64,000 nt of DNA from NVTR01 sp036480115 (GTDB lineage: Bacteria; Pseudomonadota; Alphaproteobacteria; Rhodobacterales; Rhodobacteraceae): contig CBDDAE010000002.1 in the NCBI GenBank assembly GCA_965224795.1, positions 682,001 to 746,000 on the forward strand. The letters run 5' to 3'. This document shows positions 46,910-54,411 of the stretch, in pieces. The translations under genes and the position numbers were made by a program. Under the pieces are notes generated by a model. The model made no database searches. It saw nothing but the letters and a program-made list of their open reading frames with translations, and had not been told where the DNA came from. The first letter of the stretch is position 1. Each line of letters opens with the position of its first letter.

Positions 46910-47000
46910 GTTTAGGGCCTGCGGACGTTGAATTGGCGATTTCTTTAAACTCTTTTAACAGTTTCAGAGAGGGTGTTTATACTCTTTAAAGGAGAAAATG

Positions 47001-47309
47001 ATGGTGATTAAGGTCAAACTAACTGACGTAAGACCACATCTGAGCGAGTTGATCGGCCAAGTGGAATTTGGCGGCAAGAAAGTGATCATTGAGCGGTTCG
47101 GGCGACCAACGGTGGCACTGGTGTCGATGGATGATCTGAAACGGATCTGGGTTGAGGAGGACAAGGAACGTTCAGGTCCGGTTAACCCCGAGACCGGACG
47201 GCGGCGCGGCGGGCTGCTGCTGTCACCGGCGCTTGCGGCCGGGTTGGCCAAGCTACGGGGCCAGGGCAAAACGCTGGAGGATGTGGTGAAGGAGGGGCGG
47301 AAGGCGTGA
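47001..47309 (+). CDS. Phd/YefM-type antitoxin, no partner toxin
   Basis: Encodes 102 residues from the second of two tandem ATGs (46998 and 47001), 6 bases after GGAG. The N-terminal part matches the Phd/YefM DNA-binding fold: KLTDVRPHLSELIGQVEFGG and VIIERFGRPTVALVSMDDL. The C-terminal 50 residues are basic and Gly/Leu-rich (LLLSPALAAGLAKLRGQG), and in this family that end usually wraps the toxin. No toxin gene follows. Downstream are repeats and then the TIR gene. It may be an orphan regulator or a decayed module. Confidence 0.75.
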   Translation: MVIKVKLTDVRPHLSELIGQVEFGGKKVIIERFGRPTVALVSMDDLKRIWVEEDKERSGPVNPETGRRRGGLLLSPALAAGLAKLRGQGKTLEDVVKEGRKA

Positions 47310-47310
47310 G

Positions 47311-47475
47311 GTGGGGGGGGCGAGGTGAAACCCGCCCTACGGGGTTCAACATCAGGGCAGCGCCTGACCCGGGGTGGGCGAGAAGCGCCCGCCCGTGGGG
47401 CGGGTCAGGCGCTGCCCGGCGATGCCGGGCGGGGGATGGATTGGGGAATGTGTGGTGGGTTGGCACCCACCATAC
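47311..47475. repeat. Composite palindromic repeat block (REP-like)
   Basis: After a G8 run (47313-47320), three hairpins follow one another. The largest is a perfect 17-bp stem, 47355-47371 with 47401-47417, enclosing a smaller GC-rich hairpin (47373-47394). Next is CCCGGC/GCCGGG at 47415-47429. Last is an 8-bp stem, TGGTGGGT/ACCCACCA, at 47453-47472. The element also holds CCCGCCCTACGGGG, a phrase common in intergenic repeats of Rhodobacteraceae. It lies between the antitoxin gene and the TIR-caspase operon. Confidence 0.8.
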
Positions 47476-47563
47476 GGATTGCTTGTAGATACCCAATTGA
47501 CTACAACCTTACTCCCGTTATGGTTGTTTGGTAGAAAAACTAATTTTTAGTAGGAAATTGAAC

Positions 47564-47965
47564 ATGGCAACAACATATAGAATTTTTATTAGCCACTCTT
47601 GGAAATATGACGACGCGTTCCAGCGCCTTGGAGAATTTTTGGATGAAAACAATATCAGCTACTATGATCACTCAGTTCCAAAAGACGATCCGGTTCATAC
47701 GAGCGGTACCGATCGTGAACTCCAAGCCAAAATAGACGCAAAAATTAAAGGCTGCAGCGGAGTAATAATTCTAGCTGGCGTTTATGCATCGTACAGCAAA
47801 TGGATCAAAAAGGAGATCAAAATGTCCAGCGATTACGTAAAACCAATAATTGCGGTTGAACCATGGGCATCTGAGAAAACATCCCAAGTAGTAAAGGATG
47901 CTGCAGACAAAATCGTAAAATGGAATGGAAAATCCGTTGCCGACGCAGTTAGAGAACTCTTTTAA
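47564..47965 (+). CDS. TIR domain protein, ThsB-like
   Basis: Encodes 133 residues from the ATG at 47564, with AGGA 8 bases before it. The whole protein is one TIR-like domain of the MTH538/ThsB type: YRIFISHSWKYDDAFQRL, ISYYDHSV, ELQAKIDAKIKGCSGVIILA, and YSKWIKKEIKMS. E84 in WIKKEI sits where NAD-cleaving TIR enzymes have the catalytic glutamate. By analogy it would split NAD+ and make a cyclic ADP-ribose-type signal on phage infection. It ends one base into the caspase gene (TAATG). The gene is AT-rich with many AAA/ATA codons, unlike its neighbours. Confidence 0.87.
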   Translation: MATTYRIFISHSWKYDDAFQRLGEFLDENNISYYDHSVPKDDPVHTSGTDRELQAKIDAKIKGCSGVIILAGVYASYSKWIKKEIKMSSDYVKPIIAVEPWASEKTSQVVKDAADKIVKWNGKSVADAVRELF

Positions 47966-48963
47966 TGAGTAAGAAAGCTCTTATAATTGGAATTGATGAC
48001 TATCCTGCCCCAAACGGGTTGAATGGTTGCGTGAATGACGCCGTTGAAATCAGCTCGGTGCTGGAAAAAAATGGCGACGGTTCGCCCAATTTTGACGTCC
48101 GACGGCTTTTGAGCAGTGAAGAAAAAATAACAAGTGAGTTATTTTTTGATGAACTTACAAAGCTTTTTTCGGGCGACGCGGAAACCGTCGTTTTATTTTT
48201 TGCGGGACACGGTATTATTAACGATGAAACAAATGCTGGTTTCTTAGTCACCCAAGACGGCAAAAAACCAAATTGGGGAATCTCCTTAGCGGATATTCTC
48301 AATTTGGCGAACGGCGCGTATCCAAAAATTCAATCTACGGTCATAATCTTAGACAGTTGCCAATCTGGGTTGGCAGGCGAAATACCGGGACTTGCGAAGT
48401 CAGGGGACGTCTCCGTAATCGGAAATGGGGTGACAATTCTTACTGCATGCCATCGCACGGGGACTGCTTCTGAAATCAATGGCCAAGGGATGTTTACATC
48501 AATCATGCTTGACGCGCTTACTGGAGCCGCCTCTGACGTTATCGGTCGTGTAACACCTGCGTCGCTTTATGCACATGTCGATCAAACCCTTGGTGCTTGG
48601 GAGCAACGGCCAGTTTACAAAGCCAACGTGCAGAAATTCATTACACTTCGGCAAGTGCCGCCGAAAGTTCCACTGGATGTATTGCGCCGACTATTAGGGT
48701 ATTTTCCCGACCCAGCAGATGTTTTTGGGCTTGATCCGTCATTTGAACCTGAAAGAGGCGAAGAAACCGATAGGCTCGTGAATATACCAATTGATGAACA
48801 AAATGTACGTGTGTACCAAGAGTTGCAGCTATGTAACCGTAATGGTTTAGTCGTGCCACACGAGCAGCCTCATATGTGGCATGCGGCGATATATTCTACC
48901 GGATGCAGGTTAACTGCCACTGGCGCACATTACCGAAAATTGGCTGAACTCGGACGAATTTAG
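47965..48963 (+). CDS. Caspase-like protease (peptidase C14 fold), probable immune effector
   Basis: Encodes 332 residues, cytosolic, without signal peptide. The caspase p20-like domain covers about 1-215: KKALIIGIDDYPAPNGLNGC, catalytic His82 in VLFFAGHGIIND, and catalytic Cys132 in VIILDSCQSGLAGE. After the protease comes a region from about 225 ending in a conserved-looking tail, MWHAAIYSTGCRLTATGAHY, which may be a sensor or protein-interaction part. Coupling to a TIR gene by a shared base suggests activation by the TIR product, as in TIR-caspase (type IV Thoeris) immunity. Cleavage targets cannot be told. Codon use is AT-rich. Confidence 0.87.
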   Translation: MSKKALIIGIDDYPAPNGLNGCVNDAVEISSVLEKNGDGSPNFDVRRLLSSEEKITSELFFDELTKLFSGDAETVVLFFAGHGIINDETNAGFLVTQDGKKPNWGISLADILNLANGAYPKIQSTVIILDSCQSGLAGEIPGLAKSGDVSVIGNGVTILTACHRTGTASEINGQGMFTSIMLDALTGAASDVIGRVTPASLYAHVDQTLGAWEQRPVYKANVQKFITLRQVPPKVPLDVLRRLLGYFPDPADVFGLDPSFEPERGEETDRLVNIPIDEQNVRVYQELQLCNRNGLVVPHEQPHMWHAAIYSTGCRLTATGAHYRKLAELGRI

Positions 48964-48974
48964 ACCCCCCCCCC
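48964..48974. repeat. C10 homopolymer between convergent genes
   Basis: Ten cytosines (48965-48974) lie exactly between the caspase stop and the stop of the convergent dehydrogenase gene. Such a run is prone to slippage or sequencing error, but it is outside both coding regions. Confidence 0.9.
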
Positions 48975-49958
48975 TCAAACCCCCGGCACAACCAGATCCG
49001 GCGGCCGATGCCCATCCGCAAACGTCTTGATGTTGATGATCACCTTCTCGCCCATCTCGGCCCGGCCCTCAACGGTTGCACTCCCCATATGCGGCAGCAG
49101 CACGACGTTTTTCAGGTCGCGCAGGCGGGGGTTGATGTCGGGGCCGTGCTCAAACACATCAAGGCCGGCGCCGGCGAGCTCGCCTGCCCGTAGCATCCGG
49201 GTCAGGGCGTTTTCGTCGATGACTTCGCCGCGCGATGTGTTGACGATGACGGCCGTGGGTTTCAGCAGTTTCAGGCGCCGCGCGTTCATCAGGTGGTAGG
49301 TGGCGGGGGTGTGGGGGCAGTTGATCGACAGGATGTCGATGCGGGCGACCATTTGATCAAGGCTGTTCCAGTGGGTGGCTTGCAGATCAGCCTCAATTTC
49401 CGGGCGCAGGGGTTTGCGGTTGTGGTAGTGGATTTGCATGCCAAAGGCGGCGGCGCGCCGGGCCACGGCCTGACCAATGCGGCCCATACCAAGGATGCCA
49501 AGGCGCCGCCCTGCAATGCGACCACCCAGAAACGCGGTTGGGGCCCAGCCCTGCCAATCGCCCGATTGCATGGCAGCGAGGCCTTCTGGGATGCGCCTTG
49601 TGGTGGCGAGGATCAGGGCCAGGGTCATGTCGGCGGTGTCATCTGTTACAGCGCCGGGTGTGTTACTGACCAGAATGCCGCGCTGGCGGGCGGTTTGGGT
49701 ATCTATGTGGTCAATCCCGGCACCAAAATTGGCGATGAGTTTCAGGCGCTCACCTGCCTGGGCCAGCAGGCGCTGGTCGATCTGGTCGGTCAGGGTGGGC
49801 ACAAGGACATCGGTGGTTTGCATGGCTTGCGCCAGCTCGGCGCGTGTCATCGGGGTGTCGTTGGTGCGCTGTGTGACGCTGAACAATTCGCTAAGGCGGG
49901 TTTCAACCACCTTTGGCAGGCGTCGGGTGAGTGTGACTGTCAGGCGCTTGGCTGGCAT
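48975..49958 (-). CDS. D-isomer-specific 2-hydroxyacid dehydrogenase
   Basis: Encodes 327 residues. The NAD(P) site is LGILGMGRIGQAVARRAAAF near residue 154. The catalytic Arg is in NTSRGEVIDE, the Glu in LDVFEHGPDI, and the His in VVLLPHMGSAT. This set fits glyoxylate/hydroxypyruvate reductases (GhrB/GyaR-like). It likely reduces glyoxylate or hydroxypyruvate in the cytosol. Divergent from the SH3 gene with 110 bases between. GC-rich codon use returns here, marking the edge of the TIR-caspase segment. Confidence 0.9.
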   Translation of the reverse strand: MPAKRLTVTLTRRLPKVVETRLSELFSVTQRTNDTPMTRAELAQAMQTTDVLVPTLTDQIDQRLLAQAGERLKLIANFGAGIDHIDTQTARQRGILVSNTPGAVTDDTADMTLALILATTRRIPEGLAAMQSGDWQGWAPTAFLGGRIAGRRLGILGMGRIGQAVARRAAAFGMQIHYHNRKPLRPEIEADLQATHWNSLDQMVARIDILSINCPHTPATYHLMNARRLKLLKPTAVIVNTSRGEVIDENALTRMLRAGELAGAGLDVFEHGPDINPRLRDLKNVVLLPHMGSATVEGRAEMGEKVIINIKTFADGHRPPDLVVPGV

Positions 49959-50068
49959 TGATTACCTTCTCCGGGTTTCATTTGGCGCGGCTTGGTGGCA
50001 TGGTGCAATGGAACGGGCAAAGGCACAAGAAAAAGCCGACCCGGCGGTGAGCAGACAGGCGGTTTAAC

Positions 50069-50560
50069 ATGGTTCGGATTTGGCTGGCGGGATTGGCGTT
50101 TGCGCTGATTGGAGGCGTTGGGTTTGCGCAGGAGCGCGGGTCGGAAACCAACCTGCCACTACCGCGGTTTGTATCGCTGAAGGCCAGTGAGGGTAATGTG
50201 CGGCGCGGTCCGAGCCTGAGCCACAAGATTGATTGGGTGTATACCCGGCGCAACATGCCGCTGGAAATTACGGATGAATTTGGCCATTGGCGGCGGGTGC
50301 GCGACAAGGATGGGGCCGGCGGCTGGGTGCATTATTCGCTTTTGTCGGGGGCACGGATGGTGATTGTTGAGCAGGATTTGCTGCCGCTTTATGTGAAGCC
50401 GGATGCTGGGGCTCAGGTAAACGCCTACGCAGAAGCCGGAGTGGTGGCGCGGCTTGGAGCCTGTGATGCCAAATGGTGCCGGATCTCGGCAGACGGGATG
50501 AAAGGCTGGGCTGTGAAGGGTGCGCTGTGGGGCGTCACTGAGGGGGAGTTGCGCGAGTAG
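50069..50560 (+). CDS. SH3 domain protein (DUF1058-type), secreted
   Basis: Encodes 163 residues. A signal peptide (RIWLAGLAFALIGGVGFAQE, cleavage near residue 21) precedes two bacterial SH3 repeats: SEGNVRRGPSLSHKIDWVY with HWRRVRDKDGAGGWVHYSLL, and DAKWCRISADGMKGWAVKGA with ALWGV. Such proteins bind peptidoglycan or act as envelope adaptors; the precise job is unknown. The pairing with a divergent 2-hydroxyacid dehydrogenase is one I recall in other Rhodobacteraceae. Confidence 0.83.
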   Translation: MVRIWLAGLAFALIGGVGFAQERGSETNLPLPRFVSLKASEGNVRRGPSLSHKIDWVYTRRNMPLEITDEFGHWRRVRDKDGAGGWVHYSLLSGARMVIVEQDLLPLYVKPDAGAQVNAYAEAGVVARLGACDAKWCRISADGMKGWAVKGALWGVTEGELRE

Positions 50561-50657
50561 GGTTAGCCGAAATCGAATTTTCAGCCTATTGGTTTTCTGA
50601 CCGTAAAGTGACTTGACCGCAACGCCCGCCATGACAATCAAACTGAATGCAAAGCGC

Positions 50658-51989
50658 CTAGCGACATCCAAGCGAGCTTTCGAGCGCTTGGATTTCTGCT
50701 ACTGTATTGCGTTCTGTCGGTGACATCGGAACATCACCTGCAGCCAGTCCGGGAACGCAGATTTCATTGGCAAATGCGGCCTTGCCCCGTGCGCCTTTGA
50801 AACAGTAGCCGTTTTTGGCGAAAATACCGTTTCGTTGCATCCAAAGCGCGTCACATTGGTTGGTTTCGCGCACCTGAACAGTGCCGGTAAACCTGATCCA
50901 ATTTGAATGCGCCCAGCCTTGCTGGCCGGTTTCGCTTAATACGTGAAACCAAACACCATCCTGACCAAGGAATTTTAATCGGGTGCCTTCAACCATTTTA
51001 GCTAAACGGGGGGAGTTGCTGGTGGTTCCGCCACGAAGCGCGAGAAACCCGTCACCGTTCGGATCGAGACCGGAAACCATGTGCGTCATGGCCGGGGACG
51101 ACGCCGAAACGATCGGGTTAGGCTGGGCAGGTGCTACGGGTGAGACGGAAACTGAGGCCAATGTTTGTTCCGACCGGCCACCGGGTTGTGCCAAGTATAT
51201 CCGTTCAATGAGCGATGAGTTTTCCCAGGGAATTTGCGTGCTGTTGGTCGTACCCACTACATCAGCGCGCACTTTACGCATCAGTTCGTGAAGATCATCT
51301 TCACGCACGCTTAGGTGCTTTAGCAATGCAGTGGTGAATGGGCTGTTCCTGCCGGTTCCGTCAAGCGCGACATTCCCTGGCTGGGTTGAAAATGCGATAT
51401 AAGAACCGACCCCCGCGTCAACCCGAAGCAGCCCGCGCGAGGCACCACCAATTGATCGGCCAATCAGTTGCGAAGAAAAAGGATTGTTTCGGCAGGCATC
51501 AAGAATAATAATATTTCGGTCCGAGCGTAGCTCCATCTGTCTCAGGATTGATTGCAAATTTACTGACGTCGCTTTCAATTGGAGTTCATCACCTCCAATT
51601 GCATCAATCGGCATGATAAAATTCTCAGATCCGATTTGCATGCCGTGGCCTGAAAAATAGAACAGCGCTATGTCTTGGGCAGTAAGAACCGCCGTAACAC
51701 TTTCTGCCAGACGGAGCATTTCGCTTCGGCTAAGGTCAATACCCTCAAATACGCGAAACCCCAACTCACCCAGAGTTCGGGAAACATCTTTAGCGTCTTG
51801 TGCGGCATTTGGAAGAAATGGGGCGGCTGCATATGCCGAATTGCCTATCACCAACGCGACCCGTTCTTTCGCCATAGCTATTGCCGGTGCAAATATTAGT
51901 GAAACACCCAATAGCAATAGTAAAAGAAGCCGTTTCCCCAAACTGAGATTTCCCTGAAATTTACTAAAAAGCCTTGCCCAGCATTGCAC
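50658..51989 (-). CDS. Secreted caspase-like protein with SH3 and YARHG domains
   Basis: Encodes 443 residues. A signal peptide (KRLLLLLLLGVSLIFAPAIA, residues 19-38, cleavage after AMA at 40) should send it to the periplasm. The caspase-like domain (41-270) has His115 in LFYFSGHGMQIG and Cys166 in IIILDACRNNPF, both kept. An SH3-type segment lies at about 312-375 (LALRGGTTSNSPRLAKMVEG). A C-terminal YARHG domain follows with ALWMQRNGIFAKNGYCF. Such proteins are widespread in proteobacteria and their substrates are unknown. The start is uncertain because the N-terminal 15 residues lack a good ribosome site. Confidence 0.85.
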   Translation of the reverse strand: MQCWARLFSKFQGNLSLGKRLLLLLLLGVSLIFAPAIAMAKERVALVIGNSAYAAAPFLPNAAQDAKDVSRTLGELGFRVFEGIDLSRSEMLRLAESVTAVLTAQDIALFYFSGHGMQIGSENFIMPIDAIGGDELQLKATSVNLQSILRQMELRSDRNIIILDACRNNPFSSQLIGRSIGGASRGLLRVDAGVGSYIAFSTQPGNVALDGTGRNSPFTTALLKHLSVREDDLHELMRKVRADVVGTTNSTQIPWENSSLIERIYLAQPGGRSEQTLASVSVSPVAPAQPNPIVSASSPAMTHMVSGLDPNGDGFLALRGGTTSNSPRLAKMVEGTRLKFLGQDGVWFHVLSETGQQGWAHSNWIRFTGTVQVRETNQCDALWMQRNGIFAKNGYCFKGARGKAAFANEICVPGLAAGDVPMSPTERNTVAEIQALESSLGCR

Positions 51990-52293
51990 ATGCCTGTTTG
52001 AAAAACAAACCTAGCAATTGGTTCAGGACCAAGACGGAGCGGCGGTTTGGGCGGAAAGGGTAACACTTTGGGGTGTGGCCAAAGGGATTTGCGGGATTAA
52101 GTTTTGGGAGTGTGTTCAGATAAGTTGCCGCTGGCTTGTTTTACCCGCAGCTAAAACCTTGCAGCCAATATGTCGTATTTGGCGCTCTGTTTGTGGAACT
52201 CTTGCTATATCAGTCGGTAATACCATCCTATTTTCAGATGATGACCTGATGTCGCCAATATTAGCAGGGCTATTCAATTTCTAGAGGGGAAAG
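51990..52293. other. Intergenic region between caspase-like gene and EamA transporter
   Basis: In these 304 bases no gene is supported. A small inverted repeat GTTTG/CAAAC with an A-rich loop lies at about 51995-52010. An 88-codon plus-strand frame (52018-52284) has no recognisable features. Promoters for both divergent genes are expected here. Confidence 0.45.
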
Positions 52294-53220
52294 ATGACTA
52301 AGAACAGCCCAGTCGCACGCGCAATTATTATCAGTTTGATCGCATTAGTATTGTTTGATTTCATGGGATTGATCATCAAGCGATTGATCTCGGAATATTC
52401 TGCGGCTGAACTTTCCGCCTATCGAAATATTTTTGGCGTTATTCCAAGCGCTATCGCGCTTTGGTCCACGCGCGCCTGGCATAGGGATGGTCGAAAACTG
52501 CGGGTCCGACAGCGGTTTCTTATCTATTCAAGGGGGGTAATTGTGACGTTTGCACAGCTAATGTTCTACCTTTCGCTTGGACGAATTGCCTTCGCAACCA
52601 CCACGACCATCACCTATTCCGGTGCGCTTTTCACAACGGTATTCGCGGTGTTTATTCTGAAAGAACGCGTTGGCACACTGCGCTGGGCGGCAGTCCTGAT
52701 CGGTTTTTTGGGCGTGATAATGGTGATGGGGCTGGGCACGGGTGATTTTACCTTGGATGCGTTGCTGCCGGTTGGCGCAGCCGTTTTATATGCCCTGACC
52801 AGCGCAACCGCACGCCTTGTGGATGAGGATGTGCCAAGCGCGTTGGTTAACCTCTATTCGACCGGTTTCGCGGTCATCGGGTCAGTTCTACTTACGATTT
52901 TCCTTGGTGGATTTTCGCCCATACACAGCCTGTCCGATTTCTTTTGGATCGTCGCCATGGGCGGTTTGGGCGGAACTGCGGTGCTGTGTTTGGTGATCTC
53001 TTACAGGATGACGGAACAAAGCAATCTTGCGCCTTTCAGCTATTTTGGCATTCCATTCGCCTTCCTTTTTGGCTGGTTGTTTTTCGGTGAGGCACCCATA
53101 GGCGATTTGTTTCCGGGCGCCATTTTAATTGTGGCAGGCGGGCTGATGGTAATCTGGCGCGAACGCAAACTTGAGCACAACACCAGTATATCAATAGCAG
53201 TTTCGGAAACGGGAAAATAA
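52294..53220 (+). CDS. EamA/DMT-family transporter
   Basis: Encodes 308 residues with about ten hydrophobic helices in two EamA repeats (about residues 10-145 and 155-295). Typical segments are AYRNIFGVIPSAIALW, TTITYSGALFTTVFAVFILKE (end of repeat 1), and NLAPFSYFGIPFAFLFGWL with FFGEAP near the end of repeat 2. The family exports or exchanges small metabolites in the inner membrane. The cargo cannot be predicted. AGAGGGGAAAG precedes the ATG. The last 20 residues are polar and cytoplasmic. Confidence 0.88.
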   Translation: MTKNSPVARAIIISLIALVLFDFMGLIIKRLISEYSAAELSAYRNIFGVIPSAIALWSTRAWHRDGRKLRVRQRFLIYSRGVIVTFAQLMFYLSLGRIAFATTTTITYSGALFTTVFAVFILKERVGTLRWAAVLIGFLGVIMVMGLGTGDFTLDALLPVGAAVLYALTSATARLVDEDVPSALVNLYSTGFAVIGSVLLTIFLGGFSPIHSLSDFFWIVAMGGLGGTAVLCLVISYRMTEQSNLAPFSYFGIPFAFLFGWLFFGEAPIGDLFPGAILIVAGGLMVIWRERKLEHNTSISIAVSETGK

Positions 53221-53335
53221 GCTGGGGAAGATCAACAAACCTGACATCGCGAAGAATATGTACAGTCCAACTTGCTTGCGTTGTGTTCTTGCCGGCCACA
53301 AATTTTTGCAGGGTTCCGCCGATTCTTTGACGTTT

Positions 53336-54322
53336 CTAACGTGCTCTGATTTCTTCTGCCGGGCGATCCAGCACTGTTTCGATCTCGGCCATTATAGCGT
53401 CCGGCAGGGGACCAAATTCCATTGCGAGCGCGTTTTCCCTTGATTGGGCGGCGTTTTTGGCACCGGGTAGAGGCAGGGCATTGGGGGATTTTGCCAGCAG
53501 CCAACACAGCGCACCTTGGGTTAATGTGCGACCATCAATAGTGATCAGATCGCGCACTGCGTCCAGTTGCTTGGTCAGTTCAGGCTTGGCGGCGCGGCCT
53601 TTGAAATAGCCGCTGGTGTCGGCGTCATTGGCGCGCACGTCCTGTTTGGGTACTGTATGGCCGTCGGTATATTTGCCAGTAAGCAAGCCCATGGCCAGGG
53701 GCGAGCGGATCAGTTGGGTGACGTTTTGTTTTTGGGCAGCGGCGTTCATGCTGGGGGCGTCAAAGAACAGGTTCATGACATGCTGAACGGTGCTGAAACC
53801 GGGGTGGTTAGCCACGGCGTTGATGCGCTCTGGGAAATCGGTGCTCCAGCCGTATGAGGCAAGTTTGCCTTCGGCGACCAGCGTTTCCAGCGTGTCAAAG
53901 GCCGGGGTGGCGTCGGTAATAGGCAGGTCATTCAGGTGCAGTAGCATGACGTCGATTTGATCGCGTTGCAGACGCTGCAGGCTTTGTTCAACCGACCAGC
54001 GGACATAGGCCGGATCAAATTTCGGGCCGGTCATTTTCTTAGTTTCGTTGTTAATGGAATGTCCAAATTTGGAGACGATCAGCGCTTCCGGTCGTGTTTT
54101 CAAAGCGGCCCCCAGAAGGGTTTCAGAATGGCCACCGCCATAAACGGATGAGGTGTCAAAGACCCGCACGCCGTTGTCCCAAGCGGCATGTATGGCAGCG
54201 GTGGAATCCGCGTCGTTAGAGCCGGAATATCCGACCGGGGTATTGCCGTTCCAGAACATGCCGCCAATGGCCCAACAACCCATTCCGACCCGGGGGGCAG
54301 ATTTTAAGTTACGATCTGACAC
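53336..54322 (-). CDS. Aldo/keto reductase
   Basis: Encodes 328 residues with the AKR barrel. Catalytic residues are Asp and Tyr in VFDTSSVYGGGHSETLLG, Lys in ALIVSKFGH and His in DVMLLHLND. It reduces carbonyl compounds with NADPH in the cytosol. The substrate is unknown; the type resembles AKR11-15 (pyridoxal, sugar or aldehyde reductases). A LysR gene is divergent 89 bases away and is a likely regulator. ATG at 54322 follows AAAGGATGTC, a good ribosome site. Confidence 0.88.
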   Translation of the reverse strand: MSDRNLKSAPRVGMGCWAIGGMFWNGNTPVGYSGSNDADSTAAIHAAWDNGVRVFDTSSVYGGGHSETLLGAALKTRPEALIVSKFGHSINNETKKMTGPKFDPAYVRWSVEQSLQRLQRDQIDVMLLHLNDLPITDATPAFDTLETLVAEGKLASYGWSTDFPERINAVANHPGFSTVQHVMNLFFDAPSMNAAAQKQNVTQLIRSPLAMGLLTGKYTDGHTVPKQDVRANDADTSGYFKGRAAKPELTKQLDAVRDLITIDGRTLTQGALCWLLAKSPNALPLPGAKNAAQSRENALAMEFGPLPDAIMAEIETVLDRPAEEIRAR

Positions 54323-54411
54323 TTTGACATCCTTTCAATAGTGGGGGTATGATTTTTATATATATTAGGCAGAACGCTTGGAAAACTGTCCGTGTCTGAA
54401 AGCATCATTTC
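54323..54411. promoter_or_regulatory. Shared control region between akr and lysR genes
   Basis: These 89 bases lie between two divergent genes, a LysR regulator and its probable target. An AT-rich stretch with TTTTTATATATATTAG lies in the middle and may hold overlapping promoters. No precise T-N11-A operator could be assigned. Confidence 0.4.

Noticed and set aside
47310..48975. Prophage or integrative element around the TIR-caspase operon
   Set aside because: No integrase, transposase, tRNA or direct repeats were seen, so only general horizontal transfer is suggested.
52018..52284. 88-codon frame upstream of the EamA transporter
   Set aside because: No ribosome binding site and no resemblance to a protein family.
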